From contig QAOA01005573.1 in NCBI GenBank assembly GCA_003255065.1, positions 263,711 to 327,710 on the forward strand: a DNA stretch of 64,000 nt, given 5' to 3'. Positions 37,215 through 50,882 of the stretch are shown here, piece by piece; the first letter of the stretch is position 1; each line of letters opens with the position of its first letter. A program made the position numbers and the translations under genes. This stretch comes from Cercis canadensis. Its lineage: Eukaryota > Streptophyta > Magnoliopsida > Fabales > Fabaceae. The notes under the pieces were generated by a model. That model saw only the letters and a program-made list of their open reading frames with translations. It did no database searches and was not told the DNA's origin.

Positions 37215-40200
37215 TCAACCATGGTGGATGGAAATAACATATGGGATTGGGGAGCAAGATGAAGAGTGAGTGATGTTGACAGCGCAAATGCAGAAGCACG
37301 TTTCGGAGGCTGTTTTCTGGGAGCGAAAGATGCAAACAACTGTTGCTAAAAGCAAACGCCGAGAAGCCACTTCTTAGGTTAGGCGGGGACCCTTTTTTAA
37401 ACCATCCACTCATTGTTACTTTTACTATATCCTCAAATTGCTGTTGTAATACTTAATATTCCTATTAAGCTATCCATGGTGATCTCCGCTGAGACAGATT
37501 TTGTTAGGAATGGTTAAAGCAATTTTAGTAGGACTCAATCTTGGGGTGAACTTAGTTTGGTGACTTTTCAGCTTTCGCTGGTTAATGTGTGTTTTGATTA
37601 ATCAGTAATTGGTTGGAGTGAAGCAGTGGAAAATGTTTTATGCTTGCTTGATAAGTAGAGTGAGGCAAGTTTTGAAAATGAGGAGGTTTTTACCATCCTA
37701 TCTTACTAAAATTTCCATGAAAGATGTAGCAAAATGAGATTGAAGTCTAAGTGAAAAATGTAATAGTTGTAATTTATTTCTACGCTATACTAAAAATGTT
37801 AAATATAGGAACACGATGATTATGATTTTTGAATAGGTGCAGTTTTATGCTTTTCCTTATTTGTCTAGCTTTGGTATTGGTATTGTTATTTGTCGCAAAT
37901 CCTTCTGTATTCCTTGATTCTGTCAAATGTGCATGTAGGACATGAAAGGACTAGCATATAAAAGTATCATGGTCTCAAACACAACTTAGGGTTCTAGTTT
38001 TGAATTGAAACTAAGTCAACTAACCCTGCTAATTGATTTACTTAATGTCTGATTTGGGAAGCTATAAGATTGAAAGAGCAAAGTCTAGGTACTTCTTCAT
38101 TTGTATGCCTAAGTATCTTCAAACAGAGTTCTTTGTCATATAAGGCATTGTGAAACACTATACAGGTGCTTCAGGTTTAGTATTATCAGTGTTTACTTCT
38201 GCAGTTGCCCCCTCCTTTCATATTCAATTAGTTTCATAGCTTTTTTTGTAGAAAATAATTGTAGTTTGGAGATTGCTCAATTGTGGAGGATAATCTGCAT
38301 GTGGGAAGAGCTCTCTAGGAATACAAACAAAAAGATGGTAATATCTCCTATAGCATTTCTAGGTGTAAATCTTAGAAGAGTAGCATGTATTTGTTTTTTT
38401 TTTTTAACTTGGTTGTGTTTATGAATGATGGTTAGCTTTTAACGTGATAGCAATAAGCAGCAAGGTTAGAAGTTGATAGAAACATTGGAGCAAGAATTTT
38501 AGATAGGGAAATGTCAAATTATTGTTAAACTTTCTATTAAAACAATGATAGAAACGTGGTGAAGATATTTGCAGCTGGTGTGGCGGGGGATGGTGTTTTG
38601 CTGCCAGTATGTTGTGGTGGTGGTGCTAGCAATCGCTGTTGGATGATGGTAGTCGTAGGTTAGCCATGATAATGATGGCAATGGATAACGGTGGCTGGTG
38701 GTGACACCAAAGGTAATATTCTATTATGGCTGTGACACTGTAATATTAGTGGTGGCAGGAGCAGCATTCTGTTAATGTGGTGAATGTAGATGAACTATCA
38801 TTGACGCCCTTAGCATTTTTTACTTTCCTCAGCTGACCCTCTCTTGGTTATTCCACTATTGGGGTGGGTGGAGATGTTGATCTTTATTCGCTAAAGTACC
38901 ATTGTAGGTGAAATGTTACTTGATTGAATTCTGTACTAAGCATATCCAGAATTTTGAACCTTTGTATCATATTCTCCTTATACACCTGCTCCTCCTCTTC
39001 TTCCTTCTTCTTCGGGAATTCACTTCTCCCTCTTGGGGATTATAGTAGAGACTAATCAATTGAAGAAATCTTGCTGTCTAAGTCATGGTTTCATCTCCAT
39101 AAACTATTGCATCTATTGTTCCTCATTTGTTGTTCTTTCTCCTTTTTTAATAGCCACCTGCACAAATTAATTCCATCCTTATCGCCTTGTCTACTCTCTT
39201 ATTCTTTTTCTTTTTGGTGATTTTACAACTCCATTTTCAAGCTGGCTAGTTTAAATTTTACTCATTACAGCTTTTCCGTAACTTCACTTGTTTCTGTTTT
39301 TCCCCAAAATTTTCGCATCTATGCACATGGAATATGAAAAAATATTTAAATTATGAATTCTATGAAGCTGGTAAAAAATGCAATTGATGAAATTAAATTG
39401 GTAATGTACACTTGCAGAAGTGGTTAATCTCGATTTTTTATGGTAGGGCTAAGGAGTGGTAATCTGGAATAAATTGACTGGGTTCAGAAACCAGCATTTC
39501 AAACAGCTCTGGGATATGAAACTACTTGCATCCAACAAACTGAAAGTGGTTGGAAAATGATATCATAAACCTGCTTACGTGGTAGGACTAAATAATGGTC
39601 AGTAGTATATAATGTCCAAAACTGAGAAAGTTTATCAGTTCTTTCATCTTTATAACTAGAAAGGGTCTCTTCATTTAGTGCCATTCAGTTTGCTTGCTAT
39701 TATTTTGTACTTCAGACAAGTATATTTGCTTTGCCATAAGCGTATTAGCGAGTATGAGCTACATGCATATGGTTCTTTTTTACAAGATTAATGCAATGCT
39801 GGAAAGTGTTTATTTTTTGCTTTTTAGATAGTTTTGCCATCTTTTTCCTGCAGATTGAATTTTAAATGTGATAGGAAAATCTTTTGATTCCTAAGCCTGT
39901 TGTTTGGGAAAAATTATATACTTAGCCGTAAGTGGTAGTATATCATGAGAGTAGAGCTTGTACATTTTATTGATCGTATCACGTTGATACCCATTTTCCT
40001 ATGATATTATTGTCAAACACCGTCACTGTCATAAATCACACTGAAACTACATTCTAAGGAATCACATTAGAGTGGAAGCAACTCTCTCCAATGTGAAAAC
40101 AAATGTTTGAGGCATTGGAACGTGACTTTGGGTTGCTCAATGCAAAAGCTCAAACATGCACAATGTTAGGCAAGGACTGACCACAATAGGGTTATCTGCT

Positions 40201-42143
40201 GCTATATGAACTAGAACTGATTGGACCATATCTTCACTGTGTATGTAATGACTTTGCTTGCCAATCTCCCTTTGGTGGCCCCTACTCTTGAATGAATAAG
40301 AATGAGGGTAAAATCACTCACTGGTACCAAACCTGATGGGCAAACTTGTGTGCGTGACTGAACAAGATCTGGAATGGAAGGAAGTGAAAAAATCTCTAAC
40401 ATCATCATCACTGTGCCTCCAATTTTTTTTGCTGACCATAGGATCTTGAGTAGGGTACAAAATAAACTTTTGCAGATATGGTCCAGAAAATAGGTCTACT
40501 TCATTTGTAATTTGTCACAGAAAGTCAGCAATCTACGCCTCAATTCACATTCCAGCACTTGTTACTTTGTAAGTGACGTGGGGAATATTACTAGCGATGG
40601 AGAAAATTCCTATACACAAGATTCTACAACCATTGCTGCAAGAAACTTTGGTCGGCAGTTACTTCACCCCAACCTCGTTCCAAAAGGCATACATCTCCGT
40701 TTCTCTTTTCCACCCTTTTGTTTGTCATCTCTACACACTTCAGGTTGAGTTGTAACTTGATGTTCAAAAAGTCTATAGTTAATGAAGTTTATCAAAGTAT
40801 TGTTTATTTATTTATTTTTACTTATAAATGTTTGTCAGATATATTTATGCGTTTGGATATATTGATAAAAACTGTTGAAGAAACTCACATAAAAGCATTT
40901 GTACTTTATTTTTATGAAATCAAATTTTAAATTTATGAAATAAGTAGAACAGTTATAATATGTTAACCATAAGAAAGGATCTTAATGCGGTCCAGCGTTA
41001 CCCATAAGCAGAATTGGATACAACTTGGAAGATGTTGAGGGATTCTTGGAGATCAATATTCCCAAATCTCGTCACATAATTTATAATTTTTTTACATATA
41101 TTTATGTATACCATATATGTTTCTTTGTTATTAATATTATACATTCATTTCACCAACCAAATAATTTTTCATAAATCGTCATCCGCTTGGGCATTATTGA
41201 CAAAAGGAATCTTGTTCCCAACTGCCATGAGAGGGTTGCGTTATCCAAGCCTAGAAGCATTATATATAAAAACCTTCTCTGCCTTGTTCCCTTTCCCAGC
41301 CCATACGACAAAAGATTTATATTTAAAATGCATTATCATCTATAGAATATTTTGATTCTTGAATGACAATGCATAAAGAAAAATGAACTAAGTTCATGAG
41401 AGGAAGGGAGAAGAAAAAAAATAGAAATTTAGTTAAAAAAAAAAAACTTACATGTATTTGTTTTTGGAAGATTTTTTATTTACGTTCCTTCTTGACTCTC
41501 AAACCAAATATACTTCTAACGATTCTCACTTACAGCTTCTCTACTTTTTTCCTCTTATCAACCAAAAAGAAGAGAATATTTTTCATTTTAATGTGAAAGA
41601 AAGCATTTTAAGAAAGGAACTTAGTTCTCCTATTGAAAGAAGGATGCGAATCAACCCCACGTGATGATGCCTTCAAGGCCTTAGGCACCACCATCTTCGT
41701 GTGCTTACCCATAAGGTATCTCTTATTGTCACCAAGGTCATGATTAGACAATATAGAACCTCTTTTTTCTTTCTTTGGATGCCTCCCTTTTGTATGTATT
41801 CTTTGGATTATTATTACACTTTGAATCATCTTTTGTCCCAAAAATCATTTGCCTTTTGATAATAAAAGCTTACATTCTGAGCAACAATCAGTATTCAGAA
41901 TGACCATTTTCTTTTCTCACTATAATTATTTTGAATTTGATAAAACTAATAAAGTAAGCAGTGAATAATATTATTAAATTCAGTTGCTTCTTGAACTCAT
42001 TCTCTTGAGAATCAACTTAATCAAATGCCCATATGCCGTTCGCATTTCTTGCAAATAGCTCAAAAGATACAAGCTCTCTAAAGGCTTCTCAGTGATTTCT
42101 TATACAATAAAAGAAAATTAGCAAACACTGGTCCCCTCCTAAT
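37215..42143. other. Long gene-free interval
   Basis: No exon with recognisable protein family is seen on either strand in nearly 5 kb. Base composition is less AT-extreme than other gaps from 37.2 to 40.8 kb, with a G-rich GGTGGTGG stretch at about 38575-38705. A decayed gene, a long non-coding transcript or unrecognised mobile sequence are all possible. Near 41.1-41.9 kb the sequence again becomes AT-rich. Open frames at 37204-37413, 40211-40411 and 41104-41355 are short and unsupported. Confidence 0.5.
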
Positions 42144-43211
42144 CTAAAACTTGTTAGAAGCATTATCACTGCCTTCACTGAAACATGGGGAACAAGGTGG
42201 GGGAGGACTTGAATCACTTCCACATTCCTCTGTGAAATCTATGAAACTGGGTTTAATCTCTTCTAATCTCTGAACTTTTCTGCTGTTACAGGGCTCCCCA
42301 TTAGACCCTTTTCTCTTGAGCTTTCTTTTCTTCTGAAATATGCGATACACAGCCCAATCTGACACTGGCATCTACATTTGAACACAAAATTAGAACTCCA
42401 AAACTGATAAATTAACACAAGATAATGCAGCTTGGCAACATAAACTCATAAGATTTGAACTAAATTCAAAAGGAATTACTCTAAATCTGCTTAATTTAGA
42501 TTAGAGTAGTGACTGTCATATTCTCTACCTGAAATGGGTAAGCAGCTGATGCAGAAGCTACAAGGCGCAGTTCATGCATGATCCACCGAAAATTGGTCTC
42601 ATGGGAACGTTTCCCTTCGCAAAAAACCAGTGTTTTCCTTATTCCAACCAGCTGATTGCTCTCAGAAGCTAAAACTTGCTTGTCTTTGCCTGTATATTTC
42701 CAATATCCAGAACCAGCAGCTCTCTTGCTTATGTTTCCATATGCATGATCCCTTCTATTGCTAAAAAAATACCTCCTTTCTTTCAAATCACCTACACCTA
42801 CAGTTAACCAAAGACAAATTAAGCAAAAACGGACCCTTTTGGTTCAATTTTGAACAATTCCCAGTCATTTCCCACTTCAAAACAAGAACTCATTACATAC
42901 AACATGGAAAGTTTCAATTTTTAATAGAGATTGTTCGTTCTTCAGCTTGGAGCAAGACAAAACAGAGAAAAAAATACTAGAACTTTAGGGGTGAAGAAGC
43001 TTTGAAAGGGGATCATTTTGCACCAACCTGGAAACCCTCGAGGGTCAGTTTGTAATACATCAAGTTCAGGAATAACAGAAGCGGGTAATGGTTGAGCAAA
43101 GGCCTTCCTCTTCAGGTAGTGAATGACAAGCTCTTCATCGGTGGGACAGAACCTGTACCCAATAGGCAATCTTAAGCCCCCATTGACGACAGAGCTAGGG
43201 AGCTTCTCCAT
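42144..43211 (-). CDS. Small NAC-domain transcription factor (NAC095-like)
   Basis: A nuclear DNA-binding regulator of the plant NAC family. Three exons (43211-43028, 42791-42529 and 42371-42144) give 224 residues; the first exon encodes subdomains A-B, as in nearly all NAC genes. Subdomain A is LPIGYRFCPTDEELVIHYL (from residue 14), B is VIPELDVLQTDPRGFPG, C includes RRYFFSNR and SGYWKYTGKDKQV, D is LVGIRKTLVFCEGKR then RWIMHELRL, and E is SDWAVYRIFQKKRK. Departures from consensus are IGYRFC for PGFRFH and RSHETNF for the usual APxGxKTxW segment. Only about 60 residues follow the NAC domain, acidic with a Pro run, so the activation region is short. The start at 43211 follows family length; an upstream in-frame Met at 43232 adds seven residues. 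Gene order points to Arabidopsis NAC095. Confidence 0.9.
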
Positions 43212-46001
43212 CTCTAAGAATGTCACCCACAACCTGAATTATTTGAGAGCGGGTTTGTCAGATTTGAGTTGAAATCAGAGGAAACCCATTTTGAGGAAGG
43301 ACCCAAAGGACAGAAAGCAAGAAAGAGAAGGCAAGGAAAAGATAGCTTATGGGCTGGCCTTGGGCTGTAAGGACAGAGAAAGGTTGGCTTGTTTAATTTA
43401 TAGATAGCAAGTGTGTTGTGTGCGTGTGTGTTTTTTAATGTGAGGAAGAATCCCAACTCTACTACGACTCGGAATCCATATTGACTTTGGAAATGGAATT
43501 GCCTTTCTTTGACGGTCGTAGTTTTCACAAACGTGTACGGGACATCTAAAACCAATCTAATGTAAGCGGAAAAACTTTCTGCTTTCGGTCAAGGGGCATG
43601 CGCCCGTTACAGTGATCACAATGTGTACCACGTTGGGTTTACGTTTTTCCTCTCTCTTGAGGTTATATTTAAGGCCTTCAATTACCTACTCAACTCCGTC
43701 TCATCAATGTGTTAATTTTAAAAAGCATGATAAAAAAAACTATGCGTTAATAGAGAGTCCCAGGTTTAACAATGTTTTAAATTTAGTTAATATAACTTGG
43801 TTTTCTTTGTTCATGCTTGCTTGCAAGAAATAAATTTGATCATTAAAGTATTGTTTCATCCCCTCAATGAATTACTTGTGAAACCGAGATTAAGAAACAA
43901 AAACTTATGAATTATAACCACACACCTCTGCCTGTAATATTATATTTATGTTATTTTTCTTTTAAAACCTGCTGAGTTATGATTAGACACAAGAAAATAA
44001 AAGCTGGTCCCATCCCATAGATATAGAAATTAAAGTTGGAGTTGAAGTATTAGAGAGTCTTTGTGTGTCTGTTTCTGGTTAGGGGTCAATTTGTATTGCA
44101 ATGGAAGTGCGAGTATATGTAGCTGCAAAGATATGAGTCATAAGCACCTCATTGGTGCGGCACTTATCTCCATTAGCTAGATAAGGGCTAAGTCAACGAG
44201 AGCAATGATGGATTAATAATAGTAATGCGCCACGACAAAACCATGGTTAGTATTTGTTTTTCCATTGCTCTCTTTGAAATTTGAAGCGTTGAAGAACACC
44301 ACGCCTCTAGATGCGTGTTTGAACACATCGTTCTTGTTTGTTTTCTTCTAAGTTTCTCACAAACATGTTTTGCCTTGCCCTACCCAACTCGATGATAATG
44401 ATAATAATAATAATAACAATAATAATAACAACAAGGCACCTAATTAGTACAATAGGTAATCCATTGTATGTTCTCCAAGTCCAACTCTCCAAGCCTATGT
44501 GGTGGGGGTCCAGAAGAGCAGTGTTCTGTTATTGGAATTGTCAATACAATACAATTGAATTGAATCGATAGAGATTCCTTGTCATGGATGGTCGTTATCT
44601 ATTAATTTGCCTCTCTGTATGTATCATTATTCTATGTTATATTCAATGCTACCTATCTATTATCTTATCCTTTTTTAATTAGTGCCTTTATTAAGTTGTT
44701 CAAGCTACCTCCCTAATTTCATTTTCTTTTATCAATAATCTCTTGTGTGTTGTCTCACTCACATAAATCCTCCAATATTTCTTACCATTAAATAGAGAAA
44801 GTTAGCCCATAAATCTTCCAATCTTTCATTGATTAAGGCACTAAGGCAATTAGCCCATAATAAGAGAATATATGGGTAAAAATCAAATCAAATGGGCACT
44901 CCTAGAAAAATTTAATAGCTTAACTTGTGTTTGCTGCTATGCCTAGGCCGCAAAGCTAGATGCTCCCAATCTAAGCAGCAAGTGAAAGTAGATAGAGCGA
45001 ATTGAATCTGATCCCAAGTGAAGGTAAGCAAAGATGCCATGCCATTGCCTTTGCATCTAGAGACTTCTCAAGTTTAGGCCACGAAGAGAGAACCCCACTA
45101 TAGAATTCTCATTCCCTTCTTAATTCTATGTGATTATGTTTTTAACTACTATACTCTTCACCTTTTTATAGTGGATGTATCTGGCTTTCACCATGTTTAA
45201 TTCCGCTGTTTTCTATGGACGTTTTAATTCCCTTCTTAATCATGGTCAAAAAAGGGTATTTTTCTATTCACTTTTCTTTTCATTGACGATGAATCTCCCA
45301 TTTTACAAAGTTTTGTTCCATTCTTTCAGTGCAAGTTTGAAACTTTGAATAAAAAGGTAAATGAGATTTTGATCGCTCTCTAGTTGCTGGAGTTGAAAGC
45401 CGAATAATGATTAGGACACTGATAGTTGGGCCAGGAACTTACTAATGGGCTTTGAGCCCAAACACGGATAACCTGTTTGGGTGGTGTTATTGCAGCAAAG
45501 TTGCTATTAGATCTCAATTTATGGGCCTTAGCACTTGCAAAGTTAGTGGGCTAATCACTCCGAAGAAAAGAACTTGACTGTTGCATTTCGTAGCTGAGTT
45601 TATTCCATGGCCAAGGGAAAAAGAAAAAAATGGGTGGTTCATATTATATAATTTTTGTGAGGAGAGCAATGACAGCACTTAAAAAAACTAATAGCAGCGA
45701 AGCAAAATTGCCCGTTGAGATTATTGTAGTTATTTGGTTGGAGCAGCTGTGTTGGATTGTCCTCAAGTTGCATAGGATGATAGATCTGTTATCATCTTTG
45801 CAAATGGAGAATTTATTTCATTGTTTCACTTCTATATGCTTGGTTAGCTATTCAAGTGGAGATTTGTTTTGTGGACTATGAAGAAAGGGGGGAAAAAGAG
45901 AAAAGAGCTTCTAATTGTGAAAATAGTTGTTAAATCAGCTGTGCTCTTCTTATCTCTATTTGAATATTTGTATTTTTTTTAGTTAAATTTTCTAATTAAT
46001 A
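43212..46001. other. Leader of the NAC gene, then intergenic
   Basis: The first 350 bp are likely 5' UTR and promoter of the NAC gene. The rest shows no supported gene. A TAA/AAT trinucleotide microsatellite occurs at about 44392-44432. A plus-strand frame at 45630-45881 has no recognised family. Confidence 0.5.
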
Positions 46002-46173
46002 GGAACTAGTAGGGATGGTAATTTGTCCCATACTCGATGGGGTCTCGTTACTTTTACCCAATCGAATACAGGTCTGGGGCAAAAAAAAAATGAGTATGAG
46101 AATGGGGATGAGGAAGTCACTACCCACCCCGCCCCTCCCCGTACTGTACATACATATATACATACATACATAT

Positions 46174-46206
<33 letters not shown>

Positions 46207-48177
46207 ATATTACATAATTTTTTTTTTGGAAAAACGATATTGTTTTTGTCAAACCTACTTCTTTTAATAACTTCTTGATAACTTCATGAAAATTTCTAAA
46301 TAATTGAACATGTATTATATAATTAACCTACATCTTTTCCTTAAGGAAGTGGTTGGATCTATTACTCCCTATTGGGGATTATAAACTAGTTGGTGGAAAA
46401 CACCCAAGGAGATCATTTAACTTGGGAGAAACATTCTCATATATATTCAACATTTAAATATACATAGGTGGTTAATGTAATCCTCATATTTTATGTACAT
46501 GTCCCAAAAGAATAACATCTATATCATCAACTAGGTCATGTCTACATCCACACTCATATCTCAAAACATCGAGTTTCTACCTAGCTATACATAGTGCAAA
46601 CACCACAAAAAGAACTACATATAAGCTGCTTGTTTAACTCTGTACACTCTGTGATCAATTACTAGCCTCTACACTTGGAATGGATAAGACATTTTCAAAT
46701 AAAATGGGTGAGATATAAAATCTCAATAGCTAGCATCATAAGTACTTTGTGTCTAAACCAAGTAAGTATAAGGCATAAAAAAAAAAACAAAATTTGACCA
46801 CTTAGTAAGAACACATAAGCACACCACGTATTGAAAAGCCAGTCATAACATTCCCATTCTTTTCACTTTGGGACAGCATCAACTTACCATTTTCTTTTTC
46901 ATAACTTGGGGTAGCATCAACTTACCTTTAGTTCCTCAAACTGTGAGGCAGCTTCAACTTACCCCAATGGCCATGACATAAAGGAACTAGCTATACTTCT
47001 CTAGTCATAACATAGCCCTCAATACAGTGGCAAGCACAACACATAGTGGTCACATAGAACATGTATTGTCAAAATAAACAAGGTTTAAGGAAAGACTAGC
47101 TACTTGGAGCTTTTGTAGCTCTCAATTTCCCTTCTTTTGGTATGAAATTTGTGTTTTGAGGAAATTCCTTATTCTCTATTTTATCATATAATCATATAGT
47201 TAATTCACATGAACTTTTCAAAATAAGAATTAGGTATTAATTGAAATTCCTTTTTCTTTTGAGTACTTCTCATTTAGTTATTCCTAAAGCTTAAAAGAAA
47301 CTAAATTTCCTACTACCGAACTTCAATTAGCCGATTAAAACCCTCACCTCAAGCAAACACCTCCAATCTTTTCTATTTCCTACTTCACAAAACTTGCCAA
47401 GAGTATCATAAACAAGTAAGGATATTATATCCACAACCCTTTACTACTTATCTTGCCCACTTTTCTAACATGTTCAACATAATTCACAAGCAATAAAACC
47501 AGCTTAGGCACAACAATTTGTCCTTCAAAAATTGATTTAAGGAAGTTTATAGAAGAAACATGCCTATTTTATAATAAAGTAAGAGTGTCAAACCCTATGT
47601 CCTAAATATACCCAATTCTCAAGTTAAAGCATCAAATTGGAAATCAATCATACAAATTATCTATACAAAGTTATCTAAAACTCAATAATCATAGTACAAA
47701 TGGAAAGAAACAATACCCACTTCAAAGAAAGCTAAGAAACCCATGGAGAGAACAAGTCCAACTTACAGTATAAAGTATAGAAGGAAGATTGCCCCTCTTT
47801 CTCTCTTTCTCTCTCCCCCTCTTCCTCTTCCTCTTGCCACTGCCCTTACGCTCTTTTTCTCTTTGCCCAGAGTCTTCTTGACTCTTCCTTCTTTATTTCA
47901 TTTGCTTTTTTTTTTTTTTTTACTTATAAAATTATATAATATAATATATATTATAGTATAGATATTCAAAAAGTCGGTTGTTATAGTTTTGGCAAAGGGT
48001 TTTTTAGAAAAGTATAGATGTATGGGTGAATGGAGCGGAACATGAAACATATGGACATTCAATGAGGCGGGGATGAAGCTATTGAAAAATCTCCGACCAA
48101 AAATGGGGCATGAGATGTCCTTTGGGGATGAGGACGGGGAGTGCCAGTCCCACCCCATTGTCATCCCTAGGAACTAG
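46002..48177. mobile_element. Non-autonomous hAT element, 2.16 kb, target duplication GGAACTAG
   Basis: The element is 46010-48169. Its left end is TAGGGATGGTAATTTG. The reverse complement of the right end is TAGGGATGACAATGGGG; 11 of the first 13 bases agree. GGAACTAG lies directly outside both ends (46002-46009 and 48170-48177). This is the hAT signature. Both subterminal regions have runs of G or C (CCCCGCCCCTCCCCG, GGGGATGAGGACGGGG). The interior has TA/TATAC microsatellites at about 46146-46206, three imperfect repeats containing AGCATCAACTTACC near 46870-46960, and no transposase frame. Confidence 0.88.
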
Positions 48178-48726
48178 TAGTTTGGCTAGAAATTAAGGAT
48201 AAAAATAATTAGATTTTTTTATATAGAAAATGTTTAGCATATTTAAGTAATATACCACAACTTAGAAGAATTTCCCCTAATTGAAGCCAATTCTGAATAA
48301 TACCTAAATAGATTCTAGTTGTACCCTGCAGAACCTAATACCATTTCTCTATCAAGTCGTGCTTTCATTTCCCCTGATTGATGTTTATTTCAATTAAATG
48401 AACAACTTCCTTTGGATCTTATATGCTTTGCCGCAATTCAGAAGATCCATTACTGGAAACAAGAACAATTTAGATTTTTTCATCCTGCAGAACTTCCACA
48501 TTGATTGAGATGCAAAACGACATGGTAACTACAATGCTTGTCAACTATTATCATTGTAATGGAGGACCAACCTATAATTTACATCCAGAACCCTGTTTCT
48601 CAAGACACGATAAGAAGCATATGTACAAGAGTAAAGCTCATGGTAACCTCCACTATATGGGTGTAAAAAGAAAAAATATTTGCTTGACCATCTGTATGTG
48701 AATTAAAAGAAAGCCTATTGTTATGT
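48178..48726. other. Intergenic and probable GDPD 3' UTR
   Basis: No coding signal. The part next to 48727 is likely the 3' UTR of the minus-strand GDPD gene. Confidence 0.5.
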
Positions 48727-50882
48727 TTATTGCTGTATCAATTGTGGAATGAGCTTCAAAAGGAAAGACAGCTCCTGCTGCGAGAATTGAGGCTTTGACT
48801 TATCCTGCACCTTCCCATTCCCTTCATTCGAAGCCTCCCCATCAGCCACCTTTAATGGCTTTATCATTTCCGAAACTGCCTCTGTTATCTCTTGCACCAA
48901 ATCAACAATTACCCCTTCAATTCCCATTAGATGTTGCATGTAAACTGCCTCTGGAACATTGCTGTAATAGTACACGTAAAACATAAAAAAAGTTAGTTAT
49001 TTGATCAAAATTGACCAAGTACCATGTATTTGGCAACCAAGGAATAAGAAGACAGGACATACTTCAACTTGCCGTAGGTAAGAAGAGAAAGCTTAGAATC
49101 TTTGATCTTGGTTACTGCTCCAGGATTTCTGAAAATCCCTTTAACTTCGGACACAATCCCTTGCAATCCATTCTCCAAACAGAGCTTAATAGCCTCCTCC
49201 AAGGAGTTTCTCCTTACATCATTGTAAAGTTCACATCCTCCATTTGTCAAGAAAAAAACAGGGTAGGTGCTTTGCAATTTCCGAACGAGCACTGCTGCAT
49301 CTGGTTGGAAAGATGAGAAGATAATTGGTCTGTCCTTGGCATACTCAAACACGATCTGCTCCACAGAATTCAACTAATTAATATTTATTGGACACGAAAA
49401 TTGAAGGAAAAAAAAATATATTCAAAGCTGAATAAGATTAAATACTGTTGAAATATATACCTTTAAGATAACTTGAAGGACATTGATGAGGAAATCTTGG
49501 TCATAGACAATGTTATCGTCGAATTTCAACTCAATGTTGAAACCCAATTTAGGTTCCATCCTCTGAAATGCTTCTTGCAGGGTACAGAGTGAGTCATCTT
49601 GTTCAACGTTCCAGTGAAATATTTTCCCATCTTTTGTTTTCCTAAGCAAAGTTTTTCCCACCTTTCCAGGCTCTCTCTGCAGACCATAGCAAAATAACTC
49701 TGACAGAGACAGCTCTGTCACTCTCTTTTCAAACACAGTACCCTGAAAATCCCATTTGAATTTGTTAAATCAAATTAAACACTCAATTTATGATTAATAT
49801 TAGAACACAATAAGATAGGATCATGGAGCTAGAGCCTTACATTCTCTTCAGAAAGGATGAAGTTGTCGTGGAAAATGACTGGGCAGTCATCTTTAGTCAC
49901 CTACAAAAAACCACATTCGCACTTTTGCTTTAACTTTTCTGTCTTTTGCCTCATTCACCCTTTTAAGACAAATCAACATAAAGTAGAAAATCCCAAGACA
50001 AATGGGGAGAAAAACCAGCCAAGCAACGAATCAGTACGCTCTCAAAAATCAAAATCATCAAAATTGCAGGGAACTTTGCACACAAGGGTGAAGGGGCTAA
50101 AAGCTACTAAAAATCCCAAGAAGTTTCAATTATTTACGATAATACCACGGGGTACAGATGTGTAGCTTAGGCAGCGAGTAAACTCAATCCAAAGCCACCT
50201 GTCACGCCCCACAAACCCCGTTGGGAGGTGGACAGGAAAAGTGGTAAATAACGAAACGTATACCAAAAATAGATTTAAACTACGCGGTAACCGTACACCG
50301 CACGGACTCAAGAACATGTCCTCCCAACCCCGGTGATAATTTTTTTTTTTTTTTCAAAGGGAAGAGTCCTAAACGTCAATGATTGGAAAGAAAACTAAAA
50401 TCGGCGATGAAATGGATCAAAAACTAAAATACAATGATTGGAAAGAAAAGATAGACGAAAGAATCGGCGAGGAAATTAAGCTCACCTGAACGTCAAACTC
50501 AACAAAATCGATGGGGAACTTGGCGGCAGCATTGAAGGACATAATCGAGTTCTCTTTGATGGCTCTCATTCTCCGATCCGACGACTGCAAGATGTTCATG
50601 CCGTTCCCTCTGTGTCCAAGCACTAGAAACTTTGGGATTTTGAATCCGCTACGATCCAAACCCACGCCTGAAATTCCCAGCCAAAAAATATATATATATA
50701 TGTTAAAATTGAGAAAAAATAATATAAAAAAAGAATTCGACTGTGTGAGAGGGAATGGAAATTTTGAATGAAGAACGAAACGAACCATTAAAGAAGCGGG
50801 TGGAGTAGAGGGAAAGAGAGGCATTCTCCGAGACGTGATCAAGGGAAGGGACGTCGGAGACATGTACGGCCTTGAGAGCCAT
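48727..50882 (-). CDS. Glycerophosphodiester phosphodiesterase, GDPD1/GDPD2 type
   Basis: Hydrolyses glycerophosphodiesters to glycerol-3-phosphate and an alcohol, recycling phosphate from membrane lipids; plant GDPD1 is plastidic and induced by phosphate starvation. Six exons (50882-50786, 50667-50486, 49900-49841, 49742-49461, 49355-49063 and 48961-48727) give 382 residues with closing phase. GHRGNGMN at residues 50-57 holds the catalytic His-Arg. EFDVQ (E89, D91) and FHDN (H104) supply the metal and acid/base residues. FNIELKF, a conserved strand motif, is in exon 4. The start MALKAVHVSDVPSLDH is the family start but is not a classic transit peptide, so localisation is inferred. The C-terminal 45 residues are charged and Gln-rich (QFSQQELSFLLK). 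Gene order favours the GDPD2 (At5g41080) orthologue. Confidence 0.93.

Noticed and set aside
37204..37413. A 69-residue minus-strand frame beside the hAT element at 36.6-37.2 kb
   Set aside because: It overlaps the target duplication and has no similarity I recognise.
45630..45881. An 83-residue plus-strand frame with a retroelement-like feel
   Set aside because: I could not find a clear reverse transcriptase or RNase H motif, and no neighbouring frame extends it.
46015..46278. Plus- and minus-strand frames rich in His/Tyr/Ile near 46.1 kb
   Set aside because: They are translations of TA/CATA microsatellite inside the hAT element.
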